Notes: generated by a model not told the origin, from the sequence alone. A DNA stretch of 64,000 nt from Bizionia sp. (GCA_020631395.1 JAHDHI010000016.1:1-64000), one strand, 5' to 3'; numbered from the stretch's first letter, positions 33,081 through 42,401 are shown. Numbers and translations are program-made.

Positions 33081-34334
33081 ATGAAAATCAAAATTTTACT
33101 TTTAGCGCTACTCTTTTTTAGTATGGGCTTTGCACAACAACGAAACTGTGGAATGGAACAGCTTATGGAAGAAAAGCTTTCGGATCCTGCATCTCTGATT
33201 AAATATCAGGAAATGCAAAATGCCTTCAATGTCGAGCTCAATAAAAATAAAGCTAATGGCAAAACGGCAAAGGCATTATTGACAATTCCCGTTGCCGTAC
33301 ACTTCCCTACAGGAAACAACTCCGATAGAGCTTGTTTGGTGGCATTGGCACAAAATCAAATCGACATATTAAACGATGATTACAATTCTACCAATGCAGA
33401 CCAATCCAATTGGGGAGCAGCATCGTCATTCTATCCAGGAGTAACTCCAGGGGTTGCAGAATTGCAATTTTGCATCGCAACATTGGACCATCCTGCAAAC
33501 ACAGACCCCAATCTCGTAGAAGGGGAGCCAGCTGTTACCATAGGCTATAATTTTGGAAATGGTGGTGAGGCAGATGTCAAATGGCAAGGGTATATGAATT
33601 TCATCGTAAAGTATGCAGACGGGTATCTTGGTTACTCTCCTTTGGGAGGAGACTTCGATGCAGGAGAAGCTGTGGTCATGGATACTGCCGCCTTTGGATC
33701 TGGATCGGGATGTACAGGTTTTGTTCCTGGTGCACCTTACGATTTAGGAAGAACGGTTACCCATGAGTTGGGACATTTTTTCAATTTGGACCATACATTT
33801 GGAAACGACAATGGTTGCAGTGGCAATACGGATTACGTAGATGATACACCAAAGGTTGGAAATGCAACTTATGGAACTCCTGCTCCTGGATCCGTAGCAG
33901 GTTGCAATTCACCAGAAAAAGCATTGACCATGAGTTATATGGATTATGTGAACGATACCCACATGTATATGTTTTCTGGAGGACAAATAGAAAGAGCAAG
34001 AGCTTTTCTAGATGCCAATGCCTCCAAATTGAAACAAGGGGTTACCGAATGTGGAACTCTGTCGGTGGATGAGTATGCCAACCAAGGATTGCCTAGTATT
34101 TTTCCCAACCCGAACAACGGAAGCTTTACAATAGAGTTCAATCCAGATCCGAGTACACCAATCAAGGTGATGGTATATGACTTGGCAGGTAGAACAGTCT
34201 TGGAAAAGACTTACGATCCTACAACTTCATTGTTTTCCAAAAAGATCAACTTGAATAGAGCTCAAGCAGGTGTCTACTTGGTCTCAATTGAAAATGGAAG
34301 AGGTACGACAGTGAAAAAGATCATTGTTGAATAA
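33081..34334 (+). CDS. Secreted M43-type metalloprotease with T9SS sorting domain
   Basis: A 417-residue secreted zinc protease. Signal peptide MKIKILLLALLFFSMGFA; zinc motif HELGHFFNLDH (HExxHxxGxxH-like) at about residue 232 and Met-turn SYMDY, the pattern of pappalysin/cytophagalysin (M43). The last 80 residues are a T9SS type A sorting domain (IFPNPNNGSFTIEF, VMVYDLAGRTVLEKTY, AGVYLVSIENGRGTTVKKIIVE). It would be exported through the outer membrane by type IX secretion and degrade proteins or activate other exoenzymes. Confidence 0.93.
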   Translation: MKIKILLLALLFFSMGFAQQRNCGMEQLMEEKLSDPASLIKYQEMQNAFNVELNKNKANGKTAKALLTIPVAVHFPTGNNSDRACLVALAQNQIDILNDDYNSTNADQSNWGAASSFYPGVTPGVAELQFCIATLDHPANTDPNLVEGEPAVTIGYNFGNGGEADVKWQGYMNFIVKYADGYLGYSPLGGDFDAGEAVVMDTAAFGSGSGCTGFVPGAPYDLGRTVTHELGHFFNLDHTFGNDNGCSGNTDYVDDTPKVGNATYGTPAPGSVAGCNSPEKALTMSYMDYVNDTHMYMFSGGQIERARAFLDANASKLKQGVTECGTLSVDEYANQGLPSIFPNPNNGSFTIEFNPDPSTPIKVMVYDLAGRTVLEKTYDPTTSLFSKKINLNRAQAGVYLVSIENGRGTTVKKIIVE

Positions 34335-34393
34335 CAAATAGAACAATCACAGGTTGCTTGGATATGGTTTCTCATTGAAGAAGTTCCAAGACA

Positions 34394-34429
34394 AAAAATC
34401 CGATCAAATTTGCTTGATCGGATTTTTTT
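34394..34429 (+). terminator. Terminator of the metalloprotease gene
   Basis: AAAAATCCGATCAA (34394-34407) pairs with TTGATCGGATTTTT (34413-34426), followed by further T. Symmetric flanks would also allow termination from the other strand. Confidence 0.9.
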
Positions 34430-34603
34430 GTTTCAAAACCTCTAACGTTTGCTTGCCAATATAGAAGCACATCACCTTATATGTGCAACTCCAACAAGGA
34501 AATTTGAATAAAATGGGCTATTGGCAAAATTTGCATTGGTTAACCTTTTTTAGGTGGTCCAAGTCTAGTTTCCATTTGTTTCATCAATGAAAACCACGAA
34601 AAG

Positions 34604-36802
34604 CTATTTCTTTTTCTTTTTAAAAAGTCTATTGAAAAAACCTTTAACTCCCTTTTCTCTGTAAGGAGGACATTTAATTGACGAATACACTTCTTCAGGG
34701 ATGTTAAAAGGGGTTAGGTATTTTTTTCTCAATTGGGCATCCTTTTCTATTCCTTTGAGAATATTTGCTACAATGGGTAAAGCCAATGCCGAACCAGAAC
34801 CTTTTCCACTGTTGAAGTGTATTGCGTTTTTGGAGGTTCCAACCCAAGTTCCAAGAACAATGTCTGGTGTATAGGCAACAAACCAGGCATCCGTGTAGTT
34901 TTGCGCGGTACCTGTTTTACTTGCCAATTGACTTTTAATTTTATAGGTACTCCTTATTTTCGATCCAGTGCCCTGTTCTACGGCCTTTTGTAAAATGGCC
35001 GTGAGAGTTTGAGAACTTTCCTTTTTGAATACCCTTTCGGTTTTTTGCTCCTTGCTTTCATAGATGATGTTGCCTTGTTTGTCGGTAATCTTGCTTATCA
35101 TGTACAAATCGTTCATTTCACCATTGTTGGCAAAGGCACCATAAGCTCTTGTCGTTTCAAAAAGAGACAAATCAAGAGTTCCCAAAGAGACTGAGGGGGC
35201 ATTGTCTGTAAGTTCTGGGAATTTTAATTTTTCACATGAGTTGGCCAACAACTCCTTTTCTAGTTTAAAGTAAAGGTTGACACTGGGAATGTTCATGGAT
35301 TTAATTAACGCATACCATAAGGCAACTTTGCTATCTGGGGTAGAACCATGGTCTGCGTTTTGAGGTCTCCAACCTCCAAATTCCGGGTAGCTTTTTTCTT
35401 CGTTTTCAAAATAATCACACGGAGAAATTCCATTTTCCAGAGCAGTGGCATACAAAATTGGTTTAAAGGCCGAGGCTATTTGACGATGTGACAATACCAT
35501 GTCAAAAGGAAGCGTTTTAAAGTTATTTCCACCAACCCAACTGATTACGGCTCCGTTTTTGGGATTCGTGACAAGAACAGAGGCATTGAGCATTTTTGCA
35601 TGATGCCAAAGACTGTCAAGCTTATTTCCAGTGATGGTCTTGGTACTATCCCAATCGAACAATCTTAGGGTTCTGTTTTGTTTGTCTTTTTCCGATAAAG
35701 GCGATTTGAGCAGTTGATTTTTCAACCATTTGTTTTTTAAAATGTTTGATAGCAACTCCATGTCCAATTGCTTTTGCTTGATGATGAGTTGCTCTTTTGC
35801 AGCTTTCTCGGCAATTTTTTGAATATCGTAATTCAAGGTTGTGTATACCTTTAGGCCATCTGTCTCCAAATTGTAATTTTTGCTTGTCGTATCATTGATG
35901 CCTTTTACAATTTCAGCAGTTTTTTTCTTTACCTGATATGCAAAATAGCCAGCAGTCGTGTTCCAATTCAGGTTCTTGTAGTTAAGCGCAATTGGTAACT
36001 TTTGCAAACTGTCTGTAGCTTCATTGCTTAAATACGCTTCGCTGCTCATAAGTTGAAGAACGGTATTGCGACGTTTCATGGCCCTTTCTGGATTTAACCT
36101 CGGATTGTAATATGTGTTGGCCTTCAACATGCCGACCAGTACGGCAGATTCTTCAGTCTTTAATTCATTGACTGATTTGTTGAAAAATCGATTGGCGGCA
36201 GATTCTACTCCAAAAACATTTTCTCCGAAGGGAACCGAATTAAGATACAACAACAATATTTCGTCCTTGGTGTACAAATTCTCCATACGACTTGCTATGA
36301 TGAGTTCTTTGATTTTGTTTATTGGCAGGCTGAGGAAGCCAGAATATTGTCTGCCATAGAAATTTTTAATCAATTGTTGCGTAATGGTGCTTCCTCCACC
36401 TCCAGACTCGTCGCTCATTAAGATGCTTTTGAAAAAAACTCTTATATAGCTTTGTCCGTCATAACCGTTATGTGAGTAAAACCGCTTGTCCTCTGTGGCA
36501 ATCAATGCTTCCTTCAAGTGATTGGGAATGTGTTCCTGCTTGATGTTCGTTCGGTTTTCTGCAAATACCTTCCCGATGATTACATCATCTGAGGAATAGA
36601 TCAAAGACGCTTCTTCGTTTATTATGGATGACAGATCTTCTTCGTCTGGCAAACTACCGAACACGTTTAAATACACCAATGTGAACAATAGGAGTATTGA
36701 GAGAAGTCCCAAAAGGACAAATCCCATTGAATATTTCAAGAGGAGGATCAAAGTCTTCTTTTTCTTGAATTGAAGTTGTATTTCTTTAAATGTTTTCATC
36801 AT
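34604..36802 (-). CDS. Class A penicillin-binding protein (PBP1A-like)
   Basis: A 732-residue bifunctional peptidoglycan synthase. One N-terminal membrane helix (LLLKYSMGFVLLGLLSILLLFTLVYL), then a GT51 glycosyltransferase domain (IATEDKRFYSHNGYDG, GGSTITQQLIKNFYG, KRNTVLQLM). The transpeptidase domain has SAFK (SxxK), KSMN (SxN) and ASKTGTAQN (KTG). It polymerises glycan strands and cross-links peptides at the inner membrane. The C-terminus ends in a basic tail (FFNRLFKKKKK). Transcribed alone on the minus strand. Confidence 0.94.
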   Translation of the reverse strand: MMKTFKEIQLQFKKKKTLILLLKYSMGFVLLGLLSILLLFTLVYLNVFGSLPDEEDLSSIINEEASLIYSSDDVIIGKVFAENRTNIKQEHIPNHLKEALIATEDKRFYSHNGYDGQSYIRVFFKSILMSDESGGGGSTITQQLIKNFYGRQYSGFLSLPINKIKELIIASRMENLYTKDEILLLYLNSVPFGENVFGVESAANRFFNKSVNELKTEESAVLVGMLKANTYYNPRLNPERAMKRRNTVLQLMSSEAYLSNEATDSLQKLPIALNYKNLNWNTTAGYFAYQVKKKTAEIVKGINDTTSKNYNLETDGLKVYTTLNYDIQKIAEKAAKEQLIIKQKQLDMELLSNILKNKWLKNQLLKSPLSEKDKQNRTLRLFDWDSTKTITGNKLDSLWHHAKMLNASVLVTNPKNGAVISWVGGNNFKTLPFDMVLSHRQIASAFKPILYATALENGISPCDYFENEEKSYPEFGGWRPQNADHGSTPDSKVALWYALIKSMNIPSVNLYFKLEKELLANSCEKLKFPELTDNAPSVSLGTLDLSLFETTRAYGAFANNGEMNDLYMISKITDKQGNIIYESKEQKTERVFKKESSQTLTAILQKAVEQGTGSKIRSTYKIKSQLASKTGTAQNYTDAWFVAYTPDIVLGTWVGTSKNAIHFNSGKGSGSALALPIVANILKGIEKDAQLRKKYLTPFNIPEEVYSSIKCPPYREKGVKGFFNRLFKKKKK

Positions 36803-36968
36803 ACCATAAAACTGATTCTAGCTGATAAAATTGTGGAAGCGTTTGCGATGTTGGTCGTGTAGGTTTTAGTATCTGTCACGAATATGGGTAGTTGCACGTT
36901 TTAAGTGCCTAATTTAGCAAATCAATTCAACTGTTTAATCGCATCAATAATTTCGTTAGATGTCTCAA

Positions 36969-37409
36969 TCAATTTGTTTTCAATCTTTTGGACAACAATG
37001 GCAAGTTGTCGAAGTCAGGTTCATTTTCGAGAATTGCTTCTAAGATTGAATATTTGGGCATTACATTTTTGTCTTTGTTCCATTTTGATGTTTTCAATAA
37101 ACTCCAATACTTTTTTTGAACAGCGATCGTATTTCCCAAGAGCCAAATCTCAAATCTCATTTCCGAATGATTTAACACCAATCCTAATTTTAGCTTTTTG
37201 CCTTTTAAAAATTCATTGGAATAATAGAAATATGTATAGTCCATATATCCGTGAAGAATACCTGTAAATGAATATTGGTCAGACAGGCCCTTGATGAAGT
37301 CCACTCTTAATTTCATGACAAACCTCACTAATTGACCATATGCAATCAATATGTCTCCTTTGTCGAGTTGTTCTTTATAAATTGCAACATAATGATTCAA
37401 GTTTTTCAT
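36969..37409 (-). CDS. Conserved unknown protein (DUF7000-like)
   Basis: A 146-residue soluble protein beginning MKNLNHYVAIYKEQLDKGDILIAYGQLVRFVMKLR, followed by YMDYTYFYYSNEFLKGKKLKLGLVLNH and FEIWLLGNTIAVQKKYW. I associate this pattern with the DUF7000 family; the identification is from memory. Function unknown. It lies 12 bases after the VOC-family gene on the same strand and begins the 37-45 kb accessory stretch. Confidence 0.7.
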   Translation of the reverse strand: MKNLNHYVAIYKEQLDKGDILIAYGQLVRFVMKLRVDFIKGLSDQYSFTGILHGYMDYTYFYYSNEFLKGKKLKLGLVLNHSEMRFEIWLLGNTIAVQKKYWSLLKTSKWNKDKNVMPKYSILEAILENEPDFDNLPLLSKRLKTN

Positions 37410-37421
37410 ATGGCTTTGTTA

Positions 37422-37847
37422 TTATTCTGAAAGGTTAAGCTGCCATGAAATGCCAAATTTATCTTCACACCATCCAAATTTTTCACCAAAGCCGTAATCT
37501 CCTGTATCGTAGTTGTCAAGAGGAACCATTATCTGGCCTCCATTTGAAGAAAGTTCTTCGAATAAAGTTTGTATCTCATTTTCTGAGTTGCATGCAACGA
37601 ACAGTGATACCCCTGGTGTAAATGACCAAGCGTGATTGAAATTACTTTCGGAAACCATGTACTCTGTGCCATTTAACGTGAATACGCCATATTTGACAAG
37701 TTCCGGCGTTCCTCCAGCCTCTCCTTCCAGGTATTTCACGATGCTTTTAATTTCCGAATTCGGAAAGATGGAAGTGTAGAAATTTATCGCTTCCTGAGCC
37801 TTTCCGCATTGGTCACCTACAAATGTTAAAAATGTCGTTGTTTTCAT
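37422..37847 (-). CDS. VOC-superfamily protein (PhnB-like)
   Basis: A 141-residue protein of the vicinal-oxygen-chelate fold, PhnB/3-demethylubiquinone-methyltransferase-like subgroup: FLTFVGDQCGKAQEAINFYTSIFPNSEIKSI at the start, VFTLNGTEYMVSESNFNHAWSFTPGVSLFVACN in the middle, and YGFGEKFGWCEDKFGISWQLNLSE at the end. Probably a cytoplasmic dimer; the reaction is unknown. Co-directional and close to the DUF7000-like gene. Confidence 0.88.
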   Translation of the reverse strand: MKTTTFLTFVGDQCGKAQEAINFYTSIFPNSEIKSIVKYLEGEAGGTPELVKYGVFTLNGTEYMVSESNFNHAWSFTPGVSLFVACNSENEIQTLFEELSSNGGQIMVPLDNYDTGDYGFGEKFGWCEDKFGISWQLNLSE

Positions 37848-37966
37848 CTTTTTTTAATTTTAGTTCAAATCAAATATTTGTCGATTAGGGCATTAACTCA
37901 CTTATCGAAAGTCGTTGTCTTTGCCAATTGTTGGCTAGTACAAGCGTTGTTGTAAAATGCTTTTTA

Positions 37967-38206
37967 CTAAATAAAAATCCAGCCTAAAACAATCAGGAAG
38001 ACAATTGCAATAAGACCATTGTTCATCATATGCTGCCTATCCCAATGACTTTTAGATTTTTTCGAGCCATAAAGATATTCCTTAAATTCAAATTTCGGCT
38101 TATTAAAAATTGTTCGCCAAATTGAGCCATAAATCCATCGAATAATACCTCCAATGGTGTTAAGTATCAAATTAAATATTGTGTAAACTACAACCTCTTC
38201 AATCAT
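37967..38206 (-). CDS. Small membrane protein of unknown function
   Basis: A 79-residue protein with a hydrophobic N-terminal segment (IEEVVVYTIFNLILNTIGGIIRWIYG) and a C-terminal membrane helix (GLIAIVFLIVLGWIFI), joined by a basic loop. Unknown family. A disrupted frame on the same strand (38227-38424) lies just upstream, so the locus has been decaying. Confidence 0.6.
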   Translation of the reverse strand: MIEEVVVYTIFNLILNTIGGIIRWIYGSIWRTIFNKPKFEFKEYLYGSKKSKSHWDRQHMMNNGLIAIVFLIVLGWIFI

Positions 38207-38226
38207 CCAAATCGTTTATTCTATTA

Positions 38227-38424
38227 TCAGTTTATGAATTCCGCTTTCCAAATATTCTTTAAAAACACCACTCCACAAAGTTGGACATAAATAGCTGAAA
38301 AAACATTGACTTTTAATTCCGATTGCATAAGGTAAAATGCTGAAAACAGGAATGTTGTCAATATTGTTGTTATCAAATAGCCATTCCAATACTATCTATT
38401 GTTTTTGATTTCAGAACTGTTCAT
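38227..38424 (-). pseudogene. Small membrane-protein gene broken by a nonsense codon
   Basis: A 66-codon minus-strand frame from ATG 38424 to TGA 38227 is interrupted by a single in-frame TAG at codon 11 (MNSSEIKNNR then stop). Beyond it the frame continues with a hydrophobic segment (YWNGYLITTILTTFLFSAFYLM) and a second (FSAIYVQLCGVVFL). It reads like a two-helix membrane protein that has lost its start region; re-initiation at an internal ATG is possible. Confidence 0.4.
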
Positions 38425-38776
38425 TCAAATGTATTACAACTATCATACAAATACATCGCACTTATTTCCCTTATTATGCGCAACCATCTTTTTTTTTATT
38501 AAAAGGACTATAAGCAAACGTATGAAATGTAGGGAAGTAACGTTTGTTGAAAGCCATAAAAAACAATCTAGTTTTTAGATGGTACGATAAAAGTAGTAAA
38601 TCTTTTACCAATAGAGAAATACGTATTCCTATTTTATTTTAATCCTTACCTGTGCACTCCTACAAGCCCCCTCAATGTCAATTGAAATTCAATGAAACCT
38701 TCTTGAAAGGGCTTTGATAAAGTTGGTTTTTTACTAATAGTTGGCTTGTGTAACCACCATTGTTGTTTCATGTAAT
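38425..38776. other. Gene-free accessory stretch
   Basis: No supported gene on either strand. The sequence is A/T-rich and irregular; no strong hairpin or repeat was seen. It may contain the promoter of the membrane genes read leftwards. Confidence 0.35.
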
Positions 38777-39400
38777 TTATTCTTTTCGATATGCTGTCAT
38801 TTGCATTGGTCCAGTCGGAATTGCATAAAGCTTTAAAAATTCAGTAGTGACTTCTTTGATTGGAATAGAACCATCTCTTTTTCCGTCAAAATACATTGAA
38901 ACAAAAAAAGTCGAGTCAATTTGTTCAATCATTTTTTTTTCGTCCTCTTTTCTCTTAAACATTCTCAAGTGTTCTTTGTCCCAAAGTTCTTTGTTGAAAA
39001 CAAAATAAGATTCACGTCCGTTTTCTGTTAGCACGAAAGTTAATTTTTCAATGTCTTCTTTTTTAAGCGTTGTGATTGTGGGTTCAAGTCTATAGAAGTC
39101 ACACTCAAAGAGGACATCTTTGTCATTTGTTTTTCCATTGATAAGCAATTTTAAATGATTATTGTTAATCATTTTGTACTTGGCAAATTTTTTGCTTGCG
39201 GAAGTCAATATTTCGTTTTCTGAAATTTTAAGATTTGCAGCTTGTTTTTCGAGTGAGAAATCTGTGTGGAATTTCAAGATTGAATCATTGATTTCCAATA
39301 ATTGAAATCCAGGATAACCCTTTTTCCCATTTCCAGAATCAATGTCTTTCAGTATCCATTTTCCAATCAAATTTTGTCCGTTTACTGAATTATGAATCAT
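38777..39400 (-). CDS. Unknown lipocalin-like protein
   Basis: A 207-residue protein. The first part (GQNLIGKWILKDIDSGNGKKGYPGFQLLEINDSILKFHTDFS) reads like the start of a lipocalin-type beta barrel ('GKW' motif). The frame starts MIHNSVNGQN without a usable signal peptide, so an original N-terminus may be missing. Charged C-terminal half with KELWDKEHLRMFKRKEDEKKM. Function unknown. Confidence 0.6.
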   Translation of the reverse strand: MIHNSVNGQNLIGKWILKDIDSGNGKKGYPGFQLLEINDSILKFHTDFSLEKQAANLKISENEILTSASKKFAKYKMINNNHLKLLINGKTNDKDVLFECDFYRLEPTITTLKKEDIEKLTFVLTENGRESYFVFNKELWDKEHLRMFKRKEDEKKMIEQIDSTFFVSMYFDGKRDGSIPIKEVTTEFLKLYAIPTGPMQMTAYRKE

Positions 39401-39465
39401 TGCTTGTAATATTAATTGTATGGTCTTTGTTCTGAACGATTCAGTTTCTTGCTAGTGGCGGTAAA

Positions 39466-39555
39466 AATTAGTAGTCAAGAGTAACAAATACAAAAAGCTG
39501 CATTAAATTAGTTGTAGGTTTTTAAGTTTTATTCCTTACTCTTGACGACATTAGT
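39466..39555. repeat. Large imperfect inverted repeat
   Basis: AATTAGTAGTCAAGAGTAAC (39466-39485) is mirrored by a right arm at 39530-39555 containing TTACTCTTGACGACATTAGT. The pairing covers about 25 bases with few mismatches, and further pairing of CTAGTGGCGG- and CCGCTAGTTT-type flanks extends it to about 110 bases. It separates two minus-strand genes. Size and symmetry recall integron attC sites, but the GTTRRRY core is not clear. Confidence 0.5.
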
Positions 39556-39616
39556 TGCAAACTAGCGGAATGTTGTTCAAGGTTATGCTTTTTTTAGTTT
39601 TAAAAATACAATTAAA

Positions 39617-40732
39617 TTAATGCTTAATTATTTTCTTGATGTCATATGTATGGTCCTTTAACTTGATCTTAACCAAATAAAGCCCTTTATGAAATTCCGA
39701 AACATTTATTTTTTGGTTGTTTCCTCGATAGACGAGTGCAGACTTGGTATCGTAAATTTCAATTGAAGCAAATTCAAGGCCATCAATGAATAACACGTCT
39801 TTGACAGGATTTGGGTATAGACCAACCAAGCTAGTCGTATGTTCCACGATAGACAACACGTCGTCATTAGTTGTAAATGAAATTAACTTTCCATTGTCGG
39901 AGAAGGGAGGGATGTTAAATGATTCCGATGTGATAAAATACTTGTTGGCTTCGACATATGTTATGGCCTCTGCTTGTTCAAGCCCTAAGCTCGTAAGTAA
40001 TGTTTTCATGTTGGTACCTGAAAAAACATCATTGTTTGCAAAGTTCTCACTAACCCAAACAAAAGGTTGCAATACCGAATTATACCCTATTGAATATATT
40101 TTTCCTGTTGATGGATTGTAGGTGGCCCCAGTTATTAACCCTCCGCTAGTTAAAGTGGTCGTTAACGAACTTACAGTAAATGTTCCGCTGGTTTTTGGGA
40201 TTGCGTAGGCTTTTGTTATGCCATTAACCCAATTTTTAGTAAACAAAATCAAGTTGTTTGCGTTAAAAGAAATTAGTGCTTCTGCATCCCATTCCGTATT
40301 GTTGGGATTAGGGGTGAAATCTACTTGATCTGAATAGCTAAAGTTTATGATTTCTGCCGTTACATTGGTGGAATTTAGATAATCATCTTTGTTTATCTTG
40401 TAAATTTTCAAATCGATTCTATTTCCACTGTTGTTGCCAATGTCGCCAATGTATATGGATGTGTCGTCTTGTGCAATGTCTTCCCAATCTACATTTGTGG
40501 CGTTGGTAACTGTAACTGTTCTATCAACTAACCCAGAAGTGGCATCTAACTCATAAAGTTTGTTTTCATTGCCCGAATCGTTGTGAATAACAAGTTTGTC
40601 ATTGAAAAATATAGCTCCGGAGGACTCACTCAATTGCATTGGCAAATCAAACTTTTCTTCAACGTTTGCTATTTGAGCAAAGACATTGAATGTGACTAAA
40701 ATAAAAACGGTTATTATAATTGCTTTTTTCAT
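39617..40732 (-). CDS. Secreted T9SS protein with beta-propeller-like domain
   Basis: A 371-residue secreted protein with signal peptide (MKKAIIITVFILVTFNVFA). Residues 20-290 resemble a beta-propeller of the SdiA-regulated/esterase-like type: LPMQLSESSGAIFFNDKLVIHNDSGNENKLYELD and VDWEDIAQDDTSIYIGDIGNNSGNR. The last 75 residues are a T9SS type A sorting domain (VGLYPNPVKDVLFIDGL, IEIYDTKSALVYRG, GLYLVKIKLKDHTYDIKKIIKH). Function unknown; likely cell-surface. It stands at the left border of the repeat-rich array. Confidence 0.85.
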   Translation of the reverse strand: MKKAIIITVFILVTFNVFAQIANVEEKFDLPMQLSESSGAIFFNDKLVIHNDSGNENKLYELDATSGLVDRTVTVTNATNVDWEDIAQDDTSIYIGDIGNNSGNRIDLKIYKINKDDYLNSTNVTAEIINFSYSDQVDFTPNPNNTEWDAEALISFNANNLILFTKNWVNGITKAYAIPKTSGTFTVSSLTTTLTSGGLITGATYNPSTGKIYSIGYNSVLQPFVWVSENFANNDVFSGTNMKTLLTSLGLEQAEAITYVEANKYFITSESFNIPPFSDNGKLISFTTNDDVLSIVEHTTSLVGLYPNPVKDVLFIDGLEFASIEIYDTKSALVYRGNNQKINVSEFHKGLYLVKIKLKDHTYDIKKIIKH

Positions 40733-40785
40733 TGGTATTTATTCTTATACGAGATTTGCTTAAAAAGAATTGTAGGTTTCCCCAT

Positions 40786-41130
40786 TTAAGATACCTTAAA
40801 ATTCGACAAATAATTATTATTTAAGTTAGATTTGATGAAGAATTTAAATTCTTCATCAAATCTAGGCATATATTCCTCGAAGGATTTATGAGGAGGATTA
40901 AAATTTATAGTCCTCTCTCCAATTATCACCAATCTTTTGGAGCAGATAGCATTAAAATAATAGGCATCTAGTATATTCTCTCTAAAAGGATAGAATCGTT
41001 CTACATGCATAGTCTGCATCGGTTTGCCGGAATCGTCCGAAGTCAAATCCTCCCAATCATTGTTTTTAGCATGGAAATCAAGAGGTAAATGGAAGGATCT
41101 TTTTAAAGTAGTAGAACAAAAACTAATCAA
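40786..41130 (-). CDS. Probable truncated protein at the array border
   Basis: An open minus-strand frame of about 114 codons with no ATG at its upstream end; it runs into a 41130-41139 copy of the recurring junction motif. Content such as NNDWEDLTSDDSGKPMQTMHVERFYPFRENILDAYYFNAI looks protein-like. I read it as a gene that has lost its 5' end at the junction. Unknown family. Confidence 0.45.
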   Translation of the reverse strand: MISFCSTTLKRSFHLPLDFHAKNNDWEDLTSDDSGKPMQTMHVERFYPFRENILDAYYFNAICSKRLVIIGERTINFNPPHKSFEEYMPRFDEEFKFFIKSNLNNNYLSNFKVS

Positions 41131-41328
41131 TCTGTAGTAAAAGAAAAAACACCCTACTGATTTTCAGGTGTTTTAAAGAGTTAATTAATCCATTGAAATT
41201 CCTTTATCCCATTAGGAATTAGTATGAAACATTTGGTAATATAAATTGGAGATTTAAGAATTAAAAATAAAGTAGCTAGATAACATGTATTATAAGCTAG
41301 ACAGTAAAAAAAACAAAATAAACAGTAG

Positions 41329-41571
41329 TTACTTCTTTTTCCATTTTAAACCAAACCTAAAAAGGAAAAATACAATAATAGCCATTGAGAAAACAGGAAT
41401 AAGTCCTCCAATAGTATGCCCCAAAGCATAACCTAAGGAATCACTTTTTAATAAAAAAACAATATTAGATATAGTATTTGGTATTGATGTTATAATAATC
41501 AAACTCAATAAAGAGCCTATTATAATAAAGATAATTCCCATTGTTTTTTTCATAGGATCAAATATAGTCAA
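41329..41571 (-). CDS. Small two-helix membrane protein in the array
   Basis: An 80-residue protein with two membrane segments (GIIFIIIGSLLSLIIITSI and GLIPVFSMAIIVFFLFRFGLKW). ATG 41571; an alternative ATG lies seven codons later. Its stop codon (TTA at 41329-41331) lies within the junction motif at 41321, and another junction (41579) lies just upstream of its start, so the gene fills one cassette-like interval in reverse orientation. Confidence 0.5.
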   Translation of the reverse strand: MTIFDPMKKTMGIIFIIIGSLLSLIIITSIPNTISNIVFLLKSDSLGYALGHTIGGLIPVFSMAIIVFFLFRFGLKWKKK

Positions 41572-41620
41572 TTAAAAAAACAGTAATTTATATGGTGTTG
41601 CAAAGCGCTTTTCCAGTATG

Positions 41621-41845
41621 TTAATTAAAAATAATGGTGTCCTTAATGATTGGACCAATTTTAAATTTAAAAGTTGAATCAGAATTATTTAAAATACTAT
41701 CGATTTCGGAATTAATTTTTAATGAATCCTTGATAATTTCACTATTCAAGTCATAGGTTTTGCCTCCCTTGAATTTTACTCCATCGGAACAGGAGTTGAT
41801 AAATATTAAAAAAATCAATGGTAAAATATATTTAATGATACTCAT
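41621..41845 (-). CDS. Small lipoprotein in the array
   Basis: A 74-residue predicted lipoprotein: MSIIKYILPLIFLIFINSC gives a clean signal with lipobox ending at Cys19, followed by a short polar mature part (SDGVKFKGGKTYDLNSE...). Unknown function. Junction motifs at 41579 and 41872 bracket it. With the neighbouring membrane gene it is the best preserved coding content of the array. Confidence 0.6.
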   Translation of the reverse strand: MSIIKYILPLIFLIFINSCSDGVKFKGGKTYDLNSEIIKDSLKINSEIDSILNNSDSTFKFKIGPIIKDTIIFN

Positions 41846-41883
41846 AAATCAAAAATACAAACAATAAAAATAACAGTAGTTAA

Positions 41884-41952
41884 ATGGAAAAGACTACTTT
41901 AAGGAAAGCATTCTTTTTAAGATTAAGAATAAGTTGTGCGGAATATGAGTAG
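41884..41952 (+). CDS. Very short frame directly after a junction
   Basis: ATG 41884 begins three bases after the motif at 41872-41881 and reads 22 codons (MEKTTLRKAFFLRLRISCAEYE) to TAG 41952. Start position relative to the motif is like that of the decayed genes at 42402 and 42988. It may be a gene remnant rather than an expressed peptide. Confidence 0.25.
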   Translation: MEKTTLRKAFFLRLRISCAEYE

Positions 41953-41985
41953 AATTTATTTTAACATAAAGCACTGTTGCATAGT

Positions 41986-42013
41986 GTTTTATGTTTTATG
42001 TTTTATGTTTTAT
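41986..42013. repeat. Heptamer TTTTATG tandem repeat
   Basis: About four copies of TTTTATG in a row (41987-41993, 41994-42000, 42001-42007, then TTTTA), next to a GCACT...AGTG mini-hairpin at 41971-41987. Likely slippage-prone simple repeat. Confidence 0.7.
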
Positions 42014-42127
42014 TGGAGATGGTTTTCTATTGTGAATTAAACAAAATAAAGCCACTTATTTAGATTGATCGTAAGATTTAGGAGACAAAGTATTAAAGAT
42101 TGAATGGATATGGATAGAAATTATAAA

Positions 42128-42401
42128 AACAGTAGTTAAATAAAAGGCTGCAATGAGAGAGCAGCCTTTCATAACCAATAAAGTTACCAAGTTGCCTAAA
42201 AGAATGTATTCTAATACCCTTAAAAAAATACTTAGAATAACTTGGATTAATTAACTAACTAATAAACAATTACAAGCTTAAAGCCCCTAACTGTCAAACA
42301 AGTGTTTTAGATTAAGTATAAGATTTAACTGATAAAAAACTGAAACTTGAATGGAGAATACAGTTTGAAAGAGAGATTCAAATGAAATTAAAACAGTAGT
42401 T
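42128..42401 (+). repeat. Array repeat unit, copy A
   Basis: Starts at the motif, then AGGCTGC...GCAGCCT terminator hairpin (about 42143-42169), then a long dyad with CCAAGTT...AACTTGG outer arms (about 42189-42247) and ATTCTAA...TTAGAAT inner arms, TTAATTAACTAACTAATAAAC, a CCCTAACTGTCAAACA stretch, ATTTAACTGAT, a CAGTTTGAAAGAGAGATT stretch, and ends at the next motif. Nearly the same sequence recurs as copy B. Confidence 0.75.
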
